Below are positions 5,739 through 10,817 of a stretch of 10,817 bases of DNA, piece by piece (within the stretch, counting starts at the first letter, position 1; every line of letters begins with the position of its first letter). A program made the translations under genes and the position numbers. Below the pieces are notes generated by a model that was not told where the DNA came from, searched no databases, and saw only the letters and a list, made by a program, of their open reading frames with translations. The stretch spans positions 1-10,817 of the forward strand of contig SFJA01000059.1 in assembly GCA_004556005.1 (NCBI GenBank). The letters are read 5' to 3'. This stretch comes from Bacteroidales bacterium. Its GTDB lineage: Bacteria > Bacteroidota > Bacteroidia > Bacteroidales > UBA932.

Positions 5739-8450
5739 ATGAAAAATAGACTCAAAAACATACTGTTTCCAGTTGTCATCCTGGCATTTTTGACTGCTCA
5801 GATCCTCGGTGCGGGCAACAATCCCCTGCGCACGGACCCGCCGTCCAAACTGCCGCCCGACACCATCGTCTATGCCCCCGACGGCTACAAGCTCAACAGA
5901 AAAGGGGATCTGGGCCAATTCCGCCTCGCGGACAGCCTCCTCGCGAAGCTCAACGCCGGTCTGGGAAGCGGCACGGACAGCACTGACACCCTGCCTGCAA
6001 TTCTGGCGAGGGACACGATAAAAGTTCCTGATTCACTGCGGCTTACAGATCCTTTCAGATACCGCTACTACATAGCTCTCGTTGACTCGCTGACTCACCG
6101 CGAGACGGTTGACTCGCTCAGGAAAAGCAGCGACTCGCTCAAACTCAGCGCGGCGGCTTATCTGGAGATTCCGGACTCGGCAAAATGGGAGCTGGACCTT
6201 AGCCACGCAATGGAAGACTCGCTGTTGTACAGCAAGATAGACTCGATATACTGCGCTGACTCTGCCTATATTGCCAAGGAAAAGTTTGACCGCTGGTACA
6301 ACTCTCTTTCACGCAAGGAACGCAAAGCGTACGATGCCAAGATGGCTCTTCCGGCAAAGCTCAAGCAGATTGACAGCATCAACAAGGCAAAGGCCGAAGC
6401 CAAGGCGCGCAAGGACAGCATAATCAAGGCCACTCCGCGCATATTGGAAACCTTTGCGGTAAAGGAGGAAGAGCAGTATCAGAGACTGCTGACCTGGACC
6501 ACGGATCCGGACTTCCACGAAATAAAGACCTTTGAGTACGACACCACATTCAACTATCGCTACTACGACTATGCCTGGCAGCGTAACGACGTAAATGCCA
6601 GCTGGTTGGGAGTTGCAGGCTCGCCGGTGCAGTACTACAACGGGCTCAAGCGCCGGGGCTCCGAGGGTGTCTCCTTCTACGAGGCTTACGAGCCGTGGAG
6701 CGTATCGATGGAGACGGTAACACACTTCAATACCAAGACACCGTACACAGAACTGTGCTATTACGGTACCCTGCTGGGCTCTATGGCAAAGGAGTCGGAC
6801 AACCTGCACATCTTCACCACGCAGAACATAACGCCGGAGCTGAACTTCAGCCTTCTGTTTGACAGGTTCGGAGGCGGAGGAATCCTGGAAAACGAAGAGA
6901 CCCGCAACAAGACCGCTGTTGTTGATGTCAACTACCTGGGTAAGAGGTATATGGCCCACGGAGGATACATATCCAACACCGTTTCCATGGGCGAGAACGG
7001 AGGCATACGGGACATCTCGATGATACGGGATACCATAATCGAGCCGCGTGAAATAGAGGTGATGCTCAAGGACGCATCGTCCAAGATGAACAAAAAAACC
7101 TTCTATCTCGAGCAGCAGCTCAGGGTACCTTTCACCTTCATCGAGAAGTGGAAATACCGCAACGACAGCACCGCTCTTGCCGCCCTGGACAGCCTTCCTG
7201 ACAGGGACATCACGACCGCATTCATTGGCCACACAAGCGAGTGGAGCCGCTACGAAAGGTCTTACAACGACAAGATAGACGCCTCGGACAAGATTGCGAG
7301 CGCATTTTACAACGACTCATTCCGCTTCAACAGCCGTACGACCAGCGACACCATTGCCGTAAGCCGTCTGGACAACAAGGTATTTCTGCGTCTCCAGCCT
7401 TGGTCCGAGCAGGCAATCGTAAGCAAGCTTGACGTCGGTGTCGGTGACAGGCTGATGCAGTACAGGGACACTTCACTCACGCCGGGAACACGCCATAACG
7501 AAAACTCATTCTACCTTTATGCGGGAGCTGAAGGAAGCTGGAGGGACATATTCAAGTGGAGGGCAAAGGGCGACTACACCCTGCTCGGATACAATTTCGG
7601 AGACTTCGGCATCGAGGCCGATGCGAGCCTGACCTTCCATCCTTTCCGCAAGGCAAAAAAGAGTCCTCTGTCAATTTATGGAAGTTTCAGCACCTCTCTT
7701 CGCGAGCCTGACTTTTACCAGAGGGCGATGAACACCAACCATTACGGATGGGACAACGGCTCTTTCGGCAAGATTTCGGACACGAGGGTGATTGCCGGAC
7801 TGGACGTACCGAGATGGGGAACTAAACTGGAGTTGGGATATAACCTGCTGTACAACAACATATTCTATGACACGCTAGCCGTAGCGAGACAGAACGACAG
7901 GGCAATGGGAGTAATGTCGGCCCTGGTGCAGCAGAACGTGGTTCTCGGACCTCTGCACCTGGACAACAGGGTATTGCTGCAGCAGTCCACAAACCCTGCC
8001 GTAGTGCCGGTTCCTGCATTGGCTGTAAACCTGCGCTGGTACCTTCAGTTCGTGGCACAGTGGAGCGCGGACCGCAACGAAAAGATTCTGGAGATGCAGC
8101 TCGGAGTGGACGCAAGGTTCAACACCAAGTGGAACAGCCCTGCGTGGAACCCTGCGCTGGGAGTTTTTTACAACCAGAACGACTATCTGTACAACAACGG
8201 CCCGTATTTCGACATATTCCTCAACATGCAGTGGAAGAGGGCGGTTATCTTCGTCAAATACCAGAATGCAGGCAGGGGCTGGCCGATGAAGAAACTTGAC
8301 TACTTCAGCGCGGACAGGCACATAATTACCGAACCGGGAATGAACGGCCTCAAGATAGGTTTGTACTGGCCTTTCTATATGGACACTCACTCCAACGCAA
8401 GCAAGTCAGGCGGAAGCAGTGGCGGCGGTGTAAAAGGCGCTAAACGATAG
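5739..8450 (+). CDS. Outer-membrane beta-barrel protein, Porin_10-like putative porin
   Basis: A 903-residue protein with a signal peptide (basic MKNRLKN, hydrophobic core 8-20, likely cut near 24-26). Residues 26-255 form a hydrophilic region with eleven DS dipeptides (65, 98, 116, 125, 132, 146, 160, 168, 174, 212, 226) and a charged helical part rich in K, A and E (about 192-232). From about 260 the protein shows alternating aromatic and polar strands typical of a barrel, opening with TFEYDTTFNYRYYDYAW (264-280) and SWLGVAGSPVQYYNGLKRR (288-306), features I associate with the Bacteroidota putative-porin family. The last strand is probably GLKIGLYWPFYM (870-881); a tail of 22 residues rich in S, G and K follows. 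Role in transport is inferred; the permeant is unknown. First gene of a three-gene operon. Confidence 0.85.
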   Translation: MKNRLKNILFPVVILAFLTAQILGAGNNPLRTDPPSKLPPDTIVYAPDGYKLNRKGDLGQFRLADSLLAKLNAGLGSGTDSTDTLPAILARDTIKVPDSLRLTDPFRYRYYIALVDSLTHRETVDSLRKSSDSLKLSAAAYLEIPDSAKWELDLSHAMEDSLLYSKIDSIYCADSAYIAKEKFDRWYNSLSRKERKAYDAKMALPAKLKQIDSINKAKAEAKARKDSIIKATPRILETFAVKEEEQYQRLLTWTTDPDFHEIKTFEYDTTFNYRYYDYAWQRNDVNASWLGVAGSPVQYYNGLKRRGSEGVSFYEAYEPWSVSMETVTHFNTKTPYTELCYYGTLLGSMAKESDNLHIFTTQNITPELNFSLLFDRFGGGGILENEETRNKTAVVDVNYLGKRYMAHGGYISNTVSMGENGGIRDISMIRDTIIEPREIEVMLKDASSKMNKKTFYLEQQLRVPFTFIEKWKYRNDSTALAALDSLPDRDITTAFIGHTSEWSRYERSYNDKIDASDKIASAFYNDSFRFNSRTTSDTIAVSRLDNKVFLRLQPWSEQAIVSKLDVGVGDRLMQYRDTSLTPGTRHNENSFYLYAGAEGSWRDIFKWRAKGDYTLLGYNFGDFGIEADASLTFHPFRKAKKSPLSIYGSFSTSLREPDFYQRAMNTNHYGWDNGSFGKISDTRVIAGLDVPRWGTKLELGYNLLYNNIFYDTLAVARQNDRAMGVMSALVQQNVVLGPLHLDNRVLLQQSTNPAVVPVPALAVNLRWYLQFVAQWSADRNEKILEMQLGVDARFNTKWNSPAWNPALGVFYNQNDYLYNNGPYFDIFLNMQWKRAVIFVKYQNAGRGWPMKKLDYFSADRHIITEPGMNGLKIGLYWPFYMDTHSNASKSGGSSGGGVKGAKR

Positions 8451-8456
8451 TGACTT

Positions 8457-9515
8457 ATGGATGCCGGGAAACAGGGCCTCATCACAGTGATAGTGTCGTC
8501 GGTGCTTGCCGTCGCCAGTTTTGTCGCATACTGGTTCCAGAAAAGCGAGCCCGTGGTGTCCCGGCTGGACGCGGGACCGGTACGCTGCCTTATCGAGCTC
8601 AAGAATTACAACGACACTTCCGCGGTACTGATTACGGGATTTAACTATCATCTGCTCAAGGAATTTGCTTCAGACAGGGACATCGACGTCACTATCTCGT
8701 TGAGCGACAAGTTCCAGTCAGGGCTTGACTCGCTTAAGCACGGAAACGTTGACATACTCGTTCTCCCGTTCAACGACTCGAAAGGTCTGGACAGCGTGCT
8801 TGTTTCGCATCCCGTTGACAGCCAGACAGTCTGGGTATTCAGAGGCGACTGGAAGCACGAATTGTCGGAGGTCAACCACTGGATAAGGCAGGTCCACAGA
8901 CGGGACAATTTCAACCGGACCAGGGCCTCATTTATGAAAGTGTATTCTCCTTTCCGCAGCCGGCCGCGCGAGATGCTCTCACCTTATGACAGCCTCATAA
9001 GGCAGTACGCCGACTCGATAGGCTGGGACTGGAGGATGATGGCGGCGGTGATTTATCAGGAGTCCCATTTCCATATCGAGGCGCAGTCCCACAGGGGCGC
9101 GAGGGGGCTGATGCAGATGATGCCATCCACCGCCGATACTTTCGGAGCCGGGGACCTGCTTGACCCCGAAGAGTCCATAAGGGCAGGAGCCAAATATCTC
9201 GAAAAACTGTCCTACCGTTATAACAGACTGGCCGCCAATAGATTGGAAAGGGACAAATTCGTTCTTGCAGCATACAATGCCGGCGGCGGCCGCATAAGGG
9301 ACTGCATCATATTTGCCCGCAGCATGGGGATTGAACCGAAGGAGTGGAACGATATAGTAAGTATCATACCTCATATGCAGGACAGCAGCACCGTAGCCGC
9401 TGTCCCGGAAGTGAAACTGGGCACTTTCAAAGGTGTCGAGACCATCAACTATGTAAACAGGGTACTGGCTCTCTACAATGAATTTTGCCGAATAGCACCA
9501 AAGGAACGGAAATGA
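8457..9515 (+). CDS. Membrane-anchored lytic transglycosylase, MltF-like with shortened solute-binding region
   Basis: A 352-residue protein. Residues 8-27 form one membrane segment without a lipobox, so it is probably anchored in the inner membrane and faces the periplasm. Residues 40-130 resemble the first lobe of a family 3 solute-binding domain as in MltF (GFNYHLLKEFASD at 61-73, DSLKHGNVDILVLPF at 91-105), but a full second lobe does not follow. The SLT catalytic domain covers about 172-345: IYQESHFHIEAQS (199-211, catalytic E202), GARGLMQMMPSTADTFG (214-230), AAYNAGGGRI (271-280) and INYVNRVLALY (330-340). It should cut the MurNAc-GlcNAc bond to give 1,6-anhydroMurNAc ends. It starts six bases after the porin gene and overlaps the permease gene by four, indicating one transcript. 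Confidence 0.92.
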   Translation: MDAGKQGLITVIVSSVLAVASFVAYWFQKSEPVVSRLDAGPVRCLIELKNYNDTSAVLITGFNYHLLKEFASDRDIDVTISLSDKFQSGLDSLKHGNVDILVLPFNDSKGLDSVLVSHPVDSQTVWVFRGDWKHELSEVNHWIRQVHRRDNFNRTRASFMKVYSPFRSRPREMLSPYDSLIRQYADSIGWDWRMMAAVIYQESHFHIEAQSHRGARGLMQMMPSTADTFGAGDLLDPEESIRAGAKYLEKLSYRYNRLAANRLERDKFVLAAYNAGGGRIRDCIIFARSMGIEPKEWNDIVSIIPHMQDSSTVAAVPEVKLGTFKGVETINYVNRVLALYNEFCRIAPKERK

Positions 9516-10675
9516 AGGCGGAAAGGTTCATAGCCGGGAGGATAAGGTTCAACGGAAGGATGGCTTCCGTTGCTATTGCGCTTTCGTTTTTCATAATGAT
9601 TATCGCCGTGGCGATAGCGTCGGGGTTCCGCAGGGAGATACGCAAGGGTGTGGCTGAACTTAGCGGTGACGTGATGCTGACCTCGGCGGCATTTAACTAT
9701 TACAGTGAGGACAATCCCATAGATGCGGAGCCATCGTATCTGGGGATTATGAAGAATCTCCCCGAAGTAGGCAGCATCGAGCCTGCCGTGTACAGGGCCG
9801 GCATAGTCAAGTCTGGCGAAAGCATACACGGAATACTGCTGAAGGGCACACAGGAAACCGACACCTGCCGCCTTGGAGCAAAGGTCCCTTCGAGGCTGGC
9901 ATCCATGCTAAATCTCAAGGTCGGGGACCCTATGCTCTGCTATTTCGTATCCGACAGGGTCAAGGCCCGCAAGTTCACGGTAACGGAGATTTATCCCGCA
10001 ATCCTTGACGGAGATGACAAACTGCTCGTTATGGTTGACATCGACGACCTGCGCAGGCTCAACGGCTGGAGCGAGCGCCAGGCATCCGCACTGGAGGTAA
10101 AGCTAAAAGGCAAGTCCATTACTGACAATGACATAAGGCGCATCTCAAGGGAACTTGGAGACATTTCCTACAAGTGTACCGGCGAAGATGAGGACGTGCT
10201 TGTGCCTTCCGCATCAGTTGACAGGTTCGGCCAGCTCTTTGACTGGCTGGGGCTGCTGGACTTCAATGTGGCGGCAATACTTATCCTTATGACCATAGTG
10301 GCGGGATTCAATATGATTTCCGGCCTGCTCATCCTGCTTTTCCGCAACATCTCAACCATAGGAATGCTCAAGACCCTGGGGATGAGCAACGGAGGGGTAG
10401 CCAGAGTGTTTATGCTGGTCAGCGCCAGACTTGTTCTGACGGGAATGCTTGCGGGAAACGCGCTCGCGCTGCTGTTCTGCCTGATCCAGGACAAGACCCA
10501 TCTCGTAAGGCTCGACCCTGACAATTACTTTGTCTCCGCCGTACCCGTAGGCATAGACCTGCCATCGATACTTGGCGCCGACCTCATCGCGGCGATTGCA
10601 ATCCTGCTTCTGATGAGCCTTTGCTCGCTTTTCATTTCGAACGTCGATCCTTCCGAGACTGTAAGGACTGAATAA
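9512..10675 (+). CDS. ABC transporter permease, FtsX/LolC-LolE type
   Basis: A 387-residue inner-membrane protein of the MacB/FtsX/Lol permease type: one N-terminal membrane helix (about 17-37), a large periplasmic domain (about 40-248), then three helices (about 250-277, 296-325, 353-375). The cytoplasmic coupling segment ISTIGMLKTLGMSNGGVARVF (280-300) and the terminal VDPSETVR (378-385) are family hallmarks. LolC/E move lipoproteins from the inner membrane to the carrier LolA; a role in lipoprotein release or in another envelope export is inferred. No cognate ATPase is in the window. An in-frame TTG at 9485 would add nine residues, but the ATG at 9512 gives an ATGA overlap with the transglycosylase stop, and AGGA lies a few bases upstream, so I chose 9512. 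Confidence 0.9.
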   Translation: MKAERFIAGRIRFNGRMASVAIALSFFIMIIAVAIASGFRREIRKGVAELSGDVMLTSAAFNYYSEDNPIDAEPSYLGIMKNLPEVGSIEPAVYRAGIVKSGESIHGILLKGTQETDTCRLGAKVPSRLASMLNLKVGDPMLCYFVSDRVKARKFTVTEIYPAILDGDDKLLVMVDIDDLRRLNGWSERQASALEVKLKGKSITDNDIRRISRELGDISYKCTGEDEDVLVPSASVDRFGQLFDWLGLLDFNVAAILILMTIVAGFNMISGLLILLFRNISTIGMLKTLGMSNGGVARVFMLVSARLVLTGMLAGNALALLFCLIQDKTHLVRLDPDNYFVSAVPVGIDLPSILGADLIAAIAILLLMSLCSLFISNVDPSETVRTE

Positions 10676-10817
10676 GTTCGAGATTGCTCTTTGCCGCAAT
10701 GTCCTCCGGATTGATCTTCAGCGCCTTTTTATAGAAAGAGCGCGCCTTCTTCGGATTGTCCTTCGCCACCAGCCAGTAGGTTCCCTGGTTGCTCACAAAG
10801 GAAGAATTGTTCCTGTA
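10632..10817 (-). CDS. TPR-repeat protein, C-terminal end (5' part outside window)
   Basis: An open frame enters from the right edge and stops at 10634-10632, giving 61 residues. Residues about 8-41 fit the tetratricopeptide consensus: NQGTYWLVAKDNPKKARSFY (10-29) then KKALKINPED (30-39), with the expected G, Y, A, Y, A and P positions; a helix with NLELIQSL (45-52) and a basic tail SRKDRRSK end the protein. TPR repeats mediate protein contacts; the partner is unknown. The last 44 bases lie inside the 3' end of the convergent permease gene. The TPR part ends before this overlap, and only the terminal residues LIQ and the basic tail fall in it. Confidence 0.78.
   Translation of the reverse strand, partial: YRNNSSFVSNQGTYWLVAKDNPKKARSFYKKALKINPEDIAAKSNLELIQSLQSRKDRRSK

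Noticed and set aside
6309..7232. Open frame of 307 codons on the minus strand, opposite the porin gene
   Set aside because: Antisense shadow of the barrel-coding region; no recognisable domain, no promoter, and the porin frame has a signal peptide and barrel pattern.

Overview
The window looks like chromosomal DNA from a member of the Bacteroidota, most likely Bacteroidales. Three intergenic stretches carry exact matches to the Bacteroidota sigma-factor promoter (TTTG or TTG, about 20 bases, then TAnnTTTG). Ribosome binding sites are mostly absent. The gene families (DoxX/MauE-type membrane protein, Porin_10-like barrel, DivIC/FtsB homologue, LolC/E-type permease) are typical of that phylum. 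Codon use favours G/C and looks even across the window. I see no RNA genes, insertion sequences, CRISPR arrays or prophage genes, and no gene-free stretch longer than about 70 bases.

Left two thirds, minus strand, reading from right to left: a putative amino-sugar kinase (AmgK-like, 4639-5670) overlaps by four bases a MurU-like sugar-1-phosphate nucleotidyltransferase (3902-4642). After a 72-base gap with its own promoter comes a tightly packed group of five genes: a second nucleotidyltransferase of another subfamily (2900-3829), a CPBP-type intramembrane protease homologue (2003-2893), a DivIC/FtsB-like division protein (1676-1999), thymidylate kinase tmk (991-1674) and a DoxX/MauE-type membrane protein that runs off the left edge (1-1004).

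Right third, plus strand: from a divergent promoter at 5694-5725 start a large outer-membrane porin-like protein (5739-8450), a membrane-anchored lytic transglycosylase with a shortened MltF-like sensor region (8457-9515) and a LolC/E-type permease (9512-10675). At the right edge the end of a TPR gene on the minus strand (10632-10817) converges on the permease gene and overlaps its 3' end.

The most coherent theme is cell-envelope maintenance. The kinase and uridylyltransferase together would turn free N-acetylmuramate into UDP-MurNAc, and the divergent operon codes for a peptidoglycan-cleaving enzyme, an outer-membrane channel and a lipoprotein-release-type permease. The two operons share a 68-base control region with symmetrically interleaved promoters. 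I found no clear new defence or mobile system; the best candidates for something less well described are this shared control region, the unusual extensions of the porin, and the reduced sensor domain of the transglycosylase.
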